A DNA stretch of 64,000 nucleotides from JAVVHH01 sp963848035. GTDB taxonomy: Bacteria; Pseudomonadota; Alphaproteobacteria; Acetobacterales; Acetobacteraceae. Each line of letters begins with the position of its first letter. The stretch's first letter is position 1. The stretch spans positions 1,612,001-1,676,000 of the forward strand of contig CAWKCD010000001.1 in the NCBI GenBank assembly GCA_963848035.1, written 5' to 3'. Made by a program: the position numbers and the translations under genes. Positions 27,014 through 34,781 of the stretch are shown in pieces. A model generated the notes under the pieces. That model ran no database searches. It worked only from the letters and a program-made list of their open reading frames with translations, and was not told the origin of the DNA.

Positions 27014-28918
27014 ATGCGTCGTTATCTGCTCGCCGTGCTCCTCGCCACCACCCCGCTCTGCGGATTGCCCGCGAGCGCCCAGGAGGCTGACCCGCCCGCC
27101 CGCGTCGGCCGGGTCGCGGCGGTGAGCGGCGCGGTCTCCTTTCATCTTGCGGGCGCGGAGCGTTGGGAGCGGGCCACGCTGAACCTGCCGCTCTCCGATG
27201 GCGCGGCGCTCTGGACGCAGCCCGGCGCCAGTGCCGCTATCGGGGTCGCGGGCGAGCGCATTGCGCTGGACGCGGCGACGGAACTCGACATCGACCGCCT
27301 CGACGAGCATTCGCTGGTCGCGACCCAACCCCAGGGCGACAGCTACTGGCGGGTGTCTGCCTTACCGGCCAGCGACAGCCTGACGCTGCGCACGCCGCGC
27401 GGGATCGTGGTCTTTCTAGAGCCCGGGCATTACCAGGTGATCAGCGGCGACACCGGCCACCCGACCGAGGTGACGGTCGTCGACGGCGCGGCCAAGTTCA
27501 CCGGCCTTGCCGCCGACGTCGCCATCGGTCCCAACCAGACGCTGACCGTTAGCGGCGACGACCCGGCGGCCGCCTTCGTGCCGACGCTGCGATCTTCGGT
27601 CCGCAACACCTTCCTCCAACGGATGCTCGCGGCGGAGCGGACGCCTGCGCGGCATGTCGCGCTGCCCCCTGCGGTGGCGCTGATGACTGGGTCCGAGATC
27701 CTGGCCGAAGAGGGCGAGTGGGGCGAGACGCCGGAGGAGGGGCCGGTCTGGTATCCGCCGGCGCCGGTTGGCTTCGTGCCTTATCGCAACGGGCACTGGG
27801 CCTATGTCGCGCCTTGGGGCTGGACGTGGGTGGACGATGCGCCCTGGGGCTTCGCACCCACGCATTATGGAAGGTGGGCGGAGATCGGCGGGCGCTGGGG
27901 CTGGATTCCCGGACGCGGCTGGGATCGGCCGCCGGTCTATGCGCCGGCGCTGGTCGCGTTCTTCGCGCGGCCCGGCGCTGCAGGCGGATCCTGGGTGGGT
28001 TGGGCGCCGCTCGGGCCGCGCGAGGCTTATCGGCCTGACTATCATGCCAGCCCACGCTATCTCGAGGGGCTCAACCAGCCGACCCGCGCGACAGTCAACG
28101 TGACGATCAACCAGCGGTCGGTCACGATCGTTCCGGTGGCGGCGATGGTGAACAGCGTCAACGTGGCGCGCGCCTTTCGGGCGGTCCCGCCGGTGCCGCC
28201 GACCCAGGCGACGGCGTTTCACCCGCCTGTGACGCCGACGCGCACGACGGTGGGCGCCGCGGGGGCGGAACTGCGGGAAGGCGAGCGATCGGTGCGGCCC
28301 GAAGCGCCCGGACCGTCGATCTCGCCGCACGGTCCGATCGCCGCGGCGCTGTTGGGCGGTGCGGCGGGCGGCGCGGCCGCCGCGTTGCTGCACCCGCGGG
28401 GGCCGGGGCCCGGATTGCCCGAATTGCGGCCGCACGGCCCCGCCCGACCAGTCTTGCCGGTCGCGTCTCCGGCTGGTCCGGCTGTGCCGTCGGCGCCGAA
28501 CGCGCCATTGCCACCGCAAGGCCCGCAGGCGCATCCGGAGGCTCGGACGCCCGAGCGCGTGCCTCCGCAGCCCATGACGAGGGAGCCGCCGATCCGGTCG
28601 GAGCCGGCGCACCCGACCCCGATGCATCCCGCCGCCCCTGTCCCCATGGCCGCGCCACACGCCCAACCGCCGCGGCCCGAACCGCCGCGTCCCGCATCAC
28701 CGCGGCCTGAATCGCCGCGCCCCGAACCGCCCCGCTCGAACGCTTCATCGAACCGCCGCGTCATGAGCCATCATGAACCGTCGCGCCAACCGCCAATGAT
28801 GCGGCCAGAGCCGCCCCGCGCGCCGCCGGTGGCCGCCGTCCGTCCGCCGCCGCGGCCAGAGCCGCCCGCTCGACAGGTTGCGCCGCCGCGGCGCGAGCCG
28901 GATCGCCGCATGCCGTGA
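27014..28918 (+). CDS. Secreted FecR-like/DUF6600 protein with long proline-rich C-terminus
   Basis: A 634-residue exported protein. It has a signal peptide (RRYLLAVLLATTPLCGLPASA), then a FecR-like beta domain (RVAAVSGAVSFH, GAALWTQPGASAAIGVAGER, SLTLRTPRGIVV). A DUF6600-type Trp/Tyr-rich repeat region follows near residues 250-330 (RNGHWAYVAPWGWTWVDDAP, GRWGWIPGRGWD). After about residue 400 the sequence becomes Pro/Arg/Ala-rich and ends in pentapeptide repeats. Such proteins are cell-envelope associated with unknown function. The proline-rich tail is likely extended and may span or bind the wall; this is inference. Confidence 0.8.
   Translation: MRRYLLAVLLATTPLCGLPASAQEADPPARVGRVAAVSGAVSFHLAGAERWERATLNLPLSDGAALWTQPGASAAIGVAGERIALDAATELDIDRLDEHSLVATQPQGDSYWRVSALPASDSLTLRTPRGIVVFLEPGHYQVISGDTGHPTEVTVVDGAAKFTGLAADVAIGPNQTLTVSGDDPAAAFVPTLRSSVRNTFLQRMLAAERTPARHVALPPAVALMTGSEILAEEGEWGETPEEGPVWYPPAPVGFVPYRNGHWAYVAPWGWTWVDDAPWGFAPTHYGRWAEIGGRWGWIPGRGWDRPPVYAPALVAFFARPGAAGGSWVGWAPLGPREAYRPDYHASPRYLEGLNQPTRATVNVTINQRSVTIVPVAAMVNSVNVARAFRAVPPVPPTQATAFHPPVTPTRTTVGAAGAELREGERSVRPEAPGPSISPHGPIAAALLGGAAGGAAAALLHPRGPGPGLPELRPHGPARPVLPVASPAGPAVPSAPNAPLPPQGPQAHPEARTPERVPPQPMTREPPIRSEPAHPTPMHPAAPVPMAAPHAQPPRPEPPRPASPRPESPRPEPPRSNASSNRRVMSHHEPSRQPPMMRPEPPRAPPVAAVRPPPRPEPPARQVAPPRREPDRRMP
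28667..28741 (+). repeat. 15-bp in-frame tandem repeats encoding (P/S)PRP(E/A)
   Basis: About 4.5 consecutive copies of a 15-base unit inside the DUF6600 gene (28667, 28682, 28697, 28712, 28727) encode PPRPE, PPRPA, SPRPE, SPRPE and a decayed copy. Slippage in this GC-rich stretch would change the protein length by five residues at a time without losing frame. Confidence 0.75.
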
Positions 28919-28930
28919 TAGAACCGGCGG

Positions 28931-30226
28931 ATGGCCGCGCCCCTGCTGTCGACCCGTCGGTTCCTGCCGCTGTTCCTCACCCAGGCGCTCGGCGCGCTGA
29001 ACGACAATCTGTTCAAGAGCGCGCTGGTGGTCCTGATCGCCTTCCGCGACGAAAGCGGCGGCGCGGCGCTCGTGGCGCTGGCGGGCGGGCTGTTCATCTT
29101 GCCGTATCTGTTGGTCTCGGCCACGGCCGGCCAACTGGCCGACCGATTCGAGAAAACGCGGCTGATCCGGCTGACGAAGCTGTTCGAGGTCGCGCTCATG
29201 CTGATGGCCGCGGCCGGGCTGCTATCCGATAACGTCGGTCTGATGTTGGCGGTGCTGTTTGGCCTGGGTGTGCAGGCGGCAGCATTTGGGCCGTTGAAAT
29301 ACGGCATTCTTCCGGAACGCCTCGGGGCCGATGAGTTGCTGCGCGGCAACGCGCTCGTCGAGGCCGGGACCTTCGCCGCGATCCTGGTGGGAACGATTGC
29401 CGGCGGGGCGCTGATCGGTCTGACGAACGGGCCGGCGCTAGTGGCGGGGGCTGGCATAGCGGTGGCGGTTGCCGGATTGCTGGCCGCGTTAGCCATCCCC
29501 GTGGGCGAGCCGGCCGCGCCCTCGCTCGCCATCGACCGCAACCCGGCGGTCGCGACTTGGCGCCTGGTCCGGGCGGCGCGGCTGAACCGCCCGGTTTGGG
29601 TCGCGCTGCTGGCGCTTTCCTGGTTTTGGACGCTCGGCGCCACCTACCTGGCCCAGTTTCCCGTGTTGGCGAAGGTCGAATTTGCTGCCGACAACCGGAT
29701 CGTCACGCTGTTGCTGGCGAGCTTCACGGCCGGAATCGGCATGGGATCGCTTCTCGTCGGGCGGCTCGCGGGATCGCGAGAGGCTGGAAGCCTCGCGCCG
29801 GCGGCGGCCGGGCTGCTCACACTGTTCACCTGGGGGTTTGCGGCCCTCGTCTCGTGGCCGGCGGCGTCGACCTGGCACGACCCGGCCGCTATGGCGACGT
29901 CGCTTCCGGGGCTGGCCGCGCTGCTCTGCCTGGTGGGCGCGGCGGCGTGCGGCGGGGTGTATTCGGTGCCGCTCTACGCAATCCTGCAGCGGCGGGCGCC
30001 GCGGGCGGAACGGGCGCGAGTGGTGGCGGCGAACAATGTCATGAACGCGGTGTTCATGGTGCTGGGCTCGGTCGTGATCGCAGTGATGGCGCGGGCGGGA
30101 TGGCGGCCGGCCGTGATCCTGGGGATCGCGGGGGCGCTGAACGCCGCCGCCGGGCTGGCGCTGCGGAGGGCGCTACGGACCGGACCGGTTGAAGCGGGCG
30201 CGAAGCTGGGTCATGAACAGGTATGA
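28931..30226 (+). CDS. MFS transporter, LplT-like (lysophospholipid transport)
   Basis: A 431-residue major facilitator protein with about 12 helices. The N-terminal LPLFLTQALGALNDNLFKSA and GGLFILPYLLVSATAGQLAD are hallmarks of the LplT/Aas-type MFS domain, which flips lysophospholipids across the inner membrane for re-acylation. No acyltransferase-ligase (Aas) domain follows; the next gene is an amidase overlapping by four bases (ATGA). Assignment to LplT is by the N-terminal motif only, so the substrate is not certain. Confidence 0.8.
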   Translation: MAAPLLSTRRFLPLFLTQALGALNDNLFKSALVVLIAFRDESGGAALVALAGGLFILPYLLVSATAGQLADRFEKTRLIRLTKLFEVALMLMAAAGLLSDNVGLMLAVLFGLGVQAAAFGPLKYGILPERLGADELLRGNALVEAGTFAAILVGTIAGGALIGLTNGPALVAGAGIAVAVAGLLAALAIPVGEPAAPSLAIDRNPAVATWRLVRAARLNRPVWVALLALSWFWTLGATYLAQFPVLAKVEFAADNRIVTLLLASFTAGIGMGSLLVGRLAGSREAGSLAPAAAGLLTLFTWGFAALVSWPAASTWHDPAAMATSLPGLAALLCLVGAAACGGVYSVPLYAILQRRAPRAERARVVAANNVMNAVFMVLGSVVIAVMARAGWRPAVILGIAGALNAAAGLALRRALRTGPVEAGAKLGHEQV

Positions 30227-31623
30227 GCAATGAACTCTGGCGCCTGTCCGCAACGCAATTGGCCGATCGGATTCGCTGGAAAGCGGTGTCTGCGCGCGAG
30301 GCGGCACAGTCCGCGCTCGATCGGCTGGATGCGGTCAATCCTGCGATCAATGCCGTCATCGAGCACCGCCCCGAGCAGGTCCTCGCCGATGCGGACGCGA
30401 TCGACGCGCGCATCGCCCGTGGCGAGGACGTAGGCGCGCTGGGCGGCGTTCCGGTCACCATCAAGGTCAATGTCGACCAGGCCGGCTTCGCAACCACCAA
30501 CGGCCTGACGCAGCAGCGCGACCTCATCGCCGAGGACGACAGCCCGGTGGTCGCCAACCTCCGCCGTGCCGGCGCGATCCTGCTCGGGCGCACCAACACG
30601 CCGGCCTTTTCGCTGCGCTGGTTCACCAGCAATCTGATCCACGGCCACACCCGCAACCCGCGCGACCCGAGCCGCACGCCCGGCGGCTCCTCAGGCGGCG
30701 CTGCGGCTGCAGTCGCGGCCGGGATCGGTGCGCTCGCGCATGGCACCGACATCGCCGGCTCGATCCGCTACCCCGCCTATGCGTGCGGCGTGCACGGACT
30801 GCGGCCGACCGCCGGACGCGTGCCGGCCTGGAACCAGTCGGGGCCGGACCGCACCATCGGGCCGCAGCTGATGGCGGTCTCGGGACCGATTGGGCGTTCG
30901 ATCGCCGACCTGCGTCTCGGGCTGGATGTGATGGCCGCGCCGGATCCGCGCGACCCGTGGTGGGCGCCGGTGCCGCTCGAGGGCGAGAAGCGGCCGCGCC
31001 TGGCCGCGCTCTGCCTGCGGCCCGGCGGCATGGCGATCGTCCCGGAGGTGGAAGCCGCGCTGAAGGATGCTGGCCGCCGTCTCGAGGCCGCTGGATGGAC
31101 CGTCGAGGCGGTGGACGACGTGCCACCTCTGCACGAAGCCACCGATTTGTTGATGAAGTTATGGTTCGGAGATGGGCTGGAGGCTTTCGCGGCCGCGATC
31201 GAGCGGGAGAACGATCCAGGCGCGAACGCCGTCTTCGCCTCGTTCCGCCGCCACGCCCCGCCGATGCCGCCGGACGTCGTGGCCAAAACGCTGCAGCAGC
31301 GTCTAGCGATCTGCCGCGCGTGGTCGCTGTTCCTCGATCGCTATCCGGTTCTGGTGATGCCGGTGTCCGGCGAGCTGCCATTCGCGGACGACCTCGACCT
31401 GACCGACTTCGATCGCGTGTTGGCCGCACAATTGGTCCAGACCGGCCTACCGCTGATGGGGCTTCCGGGGCTCACGGTTTCGACAGGGACGGCAGGGTCG
31501 ACGACAGTTGGCGTTCAAGTGGTCGCGGCGCGTTTCCGCGAGGATCTCTGCCTGCTCGCCGGCGAGGCGATCGAGGCGGGTGGAGTCCCACCCTCGCCAG
31601 TCGACCCGACGCCGCGGGCCTGA
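30223..31623 (+). CDS. Amidase signature-family amidohydrolase
   Basis: A 466-residue amidase. The Ser-cisSer-Lys triad is visible: Lys81 in PVTIKVN, Ser156 in GGSSGG and Ser180 in GTDIAGSIRYPA, with the exact 24-residue spacing of the family. The LRPTAGRVP and GPIGRSIADL segments that follow are also typical. It hydrolyses an amide of unknown identity; it lacks a GatA context (no gatB or gatC nearby). Its start overlaps the MFS stop, suggesting co-translation with the transporter. Confidence 0.9.
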   Translation: MSNELWRLSATQLADRIRWKAVSAREAAQSALDRLDAVNPAINAVIEHRPEQVLADADAIDARIARGEDVGALGGVPVTIKVNVDQAGFATTNGLTQQRDLIAEDDSPVVANLRRAGAILLGRTNTPAFSLRWFTSNLIHGHTRNPRDPSRTPGGSSGGAAAAVAAGIGALAHGTDIAGSIRYPAYACGVHGLRPTAGRVPAWNQSGPDRTIGPQLMAVSGPIGRSIADLRLGLDVMAAPDPRDPWWAPVPLEGEKRPRLAALCLRPGGMAIVPEVEAALKDAGRRLEAAGWTVEAVDDVPPLHEATDLLMKLWFGDGLEAFAAAIERENDPGANAVFASFRRHAPPMPPDVVAKTLQQRLAICRAWSLFLDRYPVLVMPVSGELPFADDLDLTDFDRVLAAQLVQTGLPLMGLPGLTVSTGTAGSTTVGVQVVAARFREDLCLLAGEAIEAGGVPPSPVDPTPRA

Positions 31624-31629
31624 ACTCAT

Positions 31630-31663
31630 GCCGACTGGCCGCCTTTCACGGCGGCCAGTCGGC
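31630..31663. terminator. 14-bp perfect hairpin between convergent genes
   Basis: Arms at 31630-31643 and 31650-31663 (GCCGACTGGCCGCC and its exact complement) enclose a six-base loop, TTTCAC. It lies between the amidase stop and the end of the opposing small gene. A T-tract is absent, so it would act as a structure-only, bidirectional terminator or an mRNA 3'-end stabiliser. Confidence 0.6.
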
Positions 31664-31671
31664 GCGAAACA

Positions 31672-31845
31672 TCAGGGCTGCTTGCCGATTTCGGCCTTTT
31701 CGACGAACCCCGCCGGCGCGCCCTTCTCATGGCTCGCATCCTTGCTGTGCCCGCCCAGACCGCGCGCAGCATCGGCGCTGCCGGATTTCGGGTTCGGTGC
31801 GCCGGTCGTCCCGGTCACTTCCTTTTCGGTCGATTTGTCGCTCAT
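31672..31845 (-). CDS. Small hydrophilic protein (57 aa), unrecognised
   Basis: 57 residues, rich in Lys, Gly, Ser and Ala, without hydrophobic segments (starts MSDKSTEKEVTGTTG; has GLGGHSKDASHEKGAPAG). GGAGAA lies about six bases before ATG 31845. The composition resembles hydrophilin-like small stress proteins, but no family is recognised. It is convergent with the amidase across a strong hairpin and divergent from the tRNA gene. Confidence 0.55.
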   Translation of the reverse strand: MSDKSTEKEVTGTTGAPNPKSGSADAARGLGGHSKDASHEKGAPAGFVEKAEIGKQP

Positions 31846-31943
31846 GACGTTCTCCCACGTTGACCCGCGGACAACGCAGGGCGACCGCGCCGGGTTCGCC
31901 TCTTGCCGGGGCGGGGGGAGGCGGCTATACGCGGCGCCTCGGT

Positions 31944-32020
31944 CGGGGCGTAGTACAGCCTGGTAGTACGCTTGCTTCGGGAGCAAGAGGCCGGAGGTTC
32001 GAATCCTCTCGCCCCGACCA
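31944..32020 (+). tRNA. tRNA-Pro (anticodon CGG)
   Basis: A 77-base cloverleaf. The acceptor arms CGGGGCG (31944-31950) and CGCCCCG (32010-32016) are followed by encoded ACCA. The D-arm is TAGTACAGCCTGGTAGTAC. The anticodon stem CTTGC/GCAAG encloses the loop TTCGGGA with anticodon CGG. The T-arm is GAGG-TTCGAAT-CCTC, with an extra mismatch-free G/C pair. It reads the CCG proline codon, which is common in this high-GC genome. Confidence 0.95.
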
Positions 32021-32029
32021 GTTCCCGCT

Positions 32030-33085
32030 TCACCCGGGCTCGATCCGGACGCCGGTCTCACGGTTGAAGACGTGAATTGCCGCGGGGTCGAAGCCGACCG
32101 TGACCTCGTCGGCCACCGCTGCAGCGCCGGCAAGCTTGGCCAGCATCGCCTCCCCGTTCCGCATGCGGCCATGCACGAGCGTCTCCGAACCGAGCGGTTC
32201 GACGAGTTCCACCCGCAATTCGATCCCACCCGGGACGAGGCTGACATGCTCCGGACGAATGCCGAGCGTGATCGGTCCCGGTCGATACCGTCGCGGCAGC
32301 GCGAAATCGGCACTGCCGTCGAGCCGGACCGCATGCCCGTCATTGATGATCTCCGCCGGCAGGAAATTCATCGCCGGCGCGCCGATGAACCCGGCGACGT
32401 ATGTGTCGGCCGGCCGCTCCCACACGTCCATCGGGGTCGCCAACTGCACCGGGCGCCCGAGATGCAGCACCAGCAGACGGTCGCCCAGCGTCATCGCCTC
32501 CACCTGATCGTGCGTCACATAGAGGCTCGTGACGCCCAGCCGGCGCTGTAGCCTGCGGATTTCCGCGCGCATCTGCACCCGCAGCTTGGCATCCAGGTTC
32601 GACAGCGGCTCGTCGAACAGGAATAGCTTCGGCTGGCGCACGATGGCGCGCCCCATCGCCACGCGCTGCCGCTGCCCGCCGGAGAGTTGGCGCGGCCGGC
32701 GGTCCAGCAGCGCGCCGATCCCGAGCAATTCCGCCGCCTCGCCCACGAGTTCGGTGATCCGGGAGCGCGCGATTCCGCGGATCTTCAGGCCATACGCCAT
32801 GTTCTCGAACACGGTCATGTGCGGGTAGAGCGCGTAGTTCTGGAACACCATGGCGATGTCGCGCTCGGACGGGTCGACGCGTGTGACGTCCCGGCCATCG
32901 ATCGCGATCCGGCCCGAACTCGCCGTCTCGAGCCCGGCGACCAGCCGGAGCAGCGTGCTCTTGCCGCAACCGCTCGCGCCCACGATCACCAGCATCTCGC
33001 CATCCGCCAACGCCAGGTCGACGCCTTTGAGGATCTCGGTCTCGCCGAACCGCTTGCGCAGGTCTTCCAGCACCAGCGTCGCCAT
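32030..33085 (-). CDS. ugpC: ABC ATPase of sn-glycerol-3-phosphate-type importer
   Basis: A 351-residue carbohydrate-type importer ATPase (MalK/UgpC family). It has Walker A VGASGCGKST near residue 36, Q-loop MVFQNYALYPHMTV, signature LSGGQRQRVAMGRAI, Walker B LFLFDEPLSNLDA and a C-terminal TOBE regulatory domain (ITLGIRPEHVSL). It is the last gene of a four-gene operon. Its stop lies nine bases from the end of tRNA-Pro on the other strand. Confidence 0.92.
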   Translation of the reverse strand: MATLVLEDLRKRFGETEILKGVDLALADGEMLVIVGASGCGKSTLLRLVAGLETASSGRIAIDGRDVTRVDPSERDIAMVFQNYALYPHMTVFENMAYGLKIRGIARSRITELVGEAAELLGIGALLDRRPRQLSGGQRQRVAMGRAIVRQPKLFLFDEPLSNLDAKLRVQMRAEIRRLQRRLGVTSLYVTHDQVEAMTLGDRLLVLHLGRPVQLATPMDVWERPADTYVAGFIGAPAMNFLPAEIINDGHAVRLDGSADFALPRRYRPGPITLGIRPEHVSLVPGGIELRVELVEPLGSETLVHGRMRNGEAMLAKLAGAAAVADEVTVGFDPAAIHVFNRETGVRIEPG

Positions 33086-33910
33086 CTATTTGTCCGCCTC
33101 CGCGAGGCCTTTGACGAACCATCGCTGCATCAGCAACACCACGACCACCGGCGGGATCAGCGCCAGCACGGCCGTCGCCATCACCTTGTTCCATTCCACC
33201 GCCGCCTCGGTGCCGATCATCTTGACGATGCCGATCACCACCGTGTCTAGCCGCGGATCGGTCGCCACCAGCAACGGCCACAGATACTGGTTCCAGCCAT
33301 AGACGAAGAGGATCACGAACAGCGCCGCCACGTTGGCCGCCGAGACCGGCAGCAGGATATCTCGCAGGAACCGCCACGGTCCGGCCCCATCCATCCGCGC
33401 CGCCTCGAACAACTCATCGGGCACCGCGAGGAACACCTGCCGGAACAGCAATGTGGCCGTGGCCGAGGCGATCAGCGGCATGGTCAGGCCGGTGAACGTA
33501 TTGATCAGGCCGAGCCCGGCCATCACCGAATAGGTCGGGATGATGCGGACCTCGACCGGCAGCATCAGCGTAAGAAAGATGGTCCAGAACGCCAGGTTGC
33601 GGAAAGGGAAGCGGAAGAACGCGATGGCATAGGCGGACAGGACCGAGATCACGATCTTGCCGACCGCGATCCCCATGGCCATGCCGAACGACACCAGCAA
33701 CATGTGCCAAACCGGTCCCGTGCCCTGGGCGCCGTTGCGGAGCACGTCGCCGAAGATCGCGAAGCCGGCCGGGTCCGGCAGAAGCGACAATTCGCCACGC
33801 GCGATCACGTCGGCCGGCTGGGTCGCGGCCGCCACGACGAGCCAGACCGGCAGCGCGAACAGCGCGACGCCCAGCACCAGCACGACATGCGCGAGCCAGT
33901 CAGTCCGCAC
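33086..33910 (-). CDS. ugpE: ABC permease UgpE-like
   Basis: A 274-residue inner-membrane permease of the CUT1 class with six helices. The EAA loop for the ATPase is FEAARMDGAGPWRFLRDILL near residue 185. It starts inside the end of the partner permease (11-bp overlap) and its stop abuts the ATPase ATG, so the operon is tightly packed. The substrate, glycerol 3-phosphate or glycerophosphodiesters, is inferred from the overall ugp-like order and similarity. Confidence 0.9.
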   Translation of the reverse strand: MRTDWLAHVVLVLGVALFALPVWLVVAAATQPADVIARGELSLLPDPAGFAIFGDVLRNGAQGTGPVWHMLLVSFGMAMGIAVGKIVISVLSAYAIAFFRFPFRNLAFWTIFLTLMLPVEVRIIPTYSVMAGLGLINTFTGLTMPLIASATATLLFRQVFLAVPDELFEAARMDGAGPWRFLRDILLPVSAANVAALFVILFVYGWNQYLWPLLVATDPRLDTVVIGIVKMIGTEAAVEWNKVMATAVLALIPPVVVVLLMQRWFVKGLAEADK

Positions 33911-34781
33911 TGCGGCGCCCGACGAAGCGGAACTGCAGCGTGGTCAGCACGATGACGGCCAGCATCAGCACGGTCGATTGTGCCGAGGAGGAGCCGAGGT
34001 CGAGATTGACCACGCCATCCCGATACACCTTGACGATCAGCGTCTCGGTCGCCTTGCCCGGGCCGCCGCCAGTGAGCGCTTGGATGCTGCCGAACGTCTC
34101 GAACGCGGCATAGACGAGGTTCACGACGAGCAGGAAGAAGATGGTCGGCATCAGCAGCGGCAGGGTGATCGTTCGGAACCGGTGCCACGCCCCGGCGCCA
34201 TCGATCCGTGCCGCCTCCACCACCGCGCGCGGGATCGCCTGCAGCCCGGCCATGAAGAAGATGAAGTCATAGCTCACCTGCTTCCAGGCGCTTGCCAGGA
34301 TGACCATCAGCATCGCCTGTCCATCCCGCAGCTTGTAGTCCCAAACCATCCCGTGCCGGTTCAGCCAAGCCCCGACCAGCCCGATCTGCGGGTGCAGCAG
34401 CAGGATCCACAGCACCGCGGCGACGGCGGGCGCCACCGCATAGGGCCAGACCAGCAGCGTGCGGTAGATCGCCCGCCACCTGATCTCGCGGTCCGCGAAT
34501 ACCGCCAACGTCAGCGCCACGGCCATCGCCAGCCCGGCCACCGCAATGCAGAACAATGCGGTGCGGCCGATGCTGTCGCGGTAGAGCGGGTCGGTGAACA
34601 GGTCGGCGTAGTTCTCCAGGCCGACGTATTCGGTCCTCAGCCCGAACGCATCCTGGCGTTGCAGACTGAACCAGATCGCCTCTCCCGCCGGCCAAAGGAA
34701 GAATATGGCCGTGAGGAGCAGTTGCGGCGCGACTAGCGCGAGCGGCAGCAACCGGCCCGGAAAGAAGGTCCGACGGTCCAC
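33900..34781 (-). CDS. ugpA: ABC permease UgpA-like
   Basis: A 293-residue CUT1 permease with the EAA loop VEAARIDGAGAWHRFRTITL near residue 205. The N-terminal LLPLALVAPQLLLTAIFFLW and YVGLENYADLFTD are characteristic of UgpA-type subunits. It lies directly after ugpB (stop and start adjacent at 34781/34782) and overlaps ugpE. Confidence 0.9.
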   Translation of the reverse strand: MDRRTFFPGRLLPLALVAPQLLLTAIFFLWPAGEAIWFSLQRQDAFGLRTEYVGLENYADLFTDPLYRDSIGRTALFCIAVAGLAMAVALTLAVFADREIRWRAIYRTLLVWPYAVAPAVAAVLWILLLHPQIGLVGAWLNRHGMVWDYKLRDGQAMLMVILASAWKQVSYDFIFFMAGLQAIPRAVVEAARIDGAGAWHRFRTITLPLLMPTIFFLLVVNLVYAAFETFGSIQALTGGGPGKATETLIVKVYRDGVVNLDLGSSSAQSTVLMLAVIVLTTLQFRFVGRRSAD

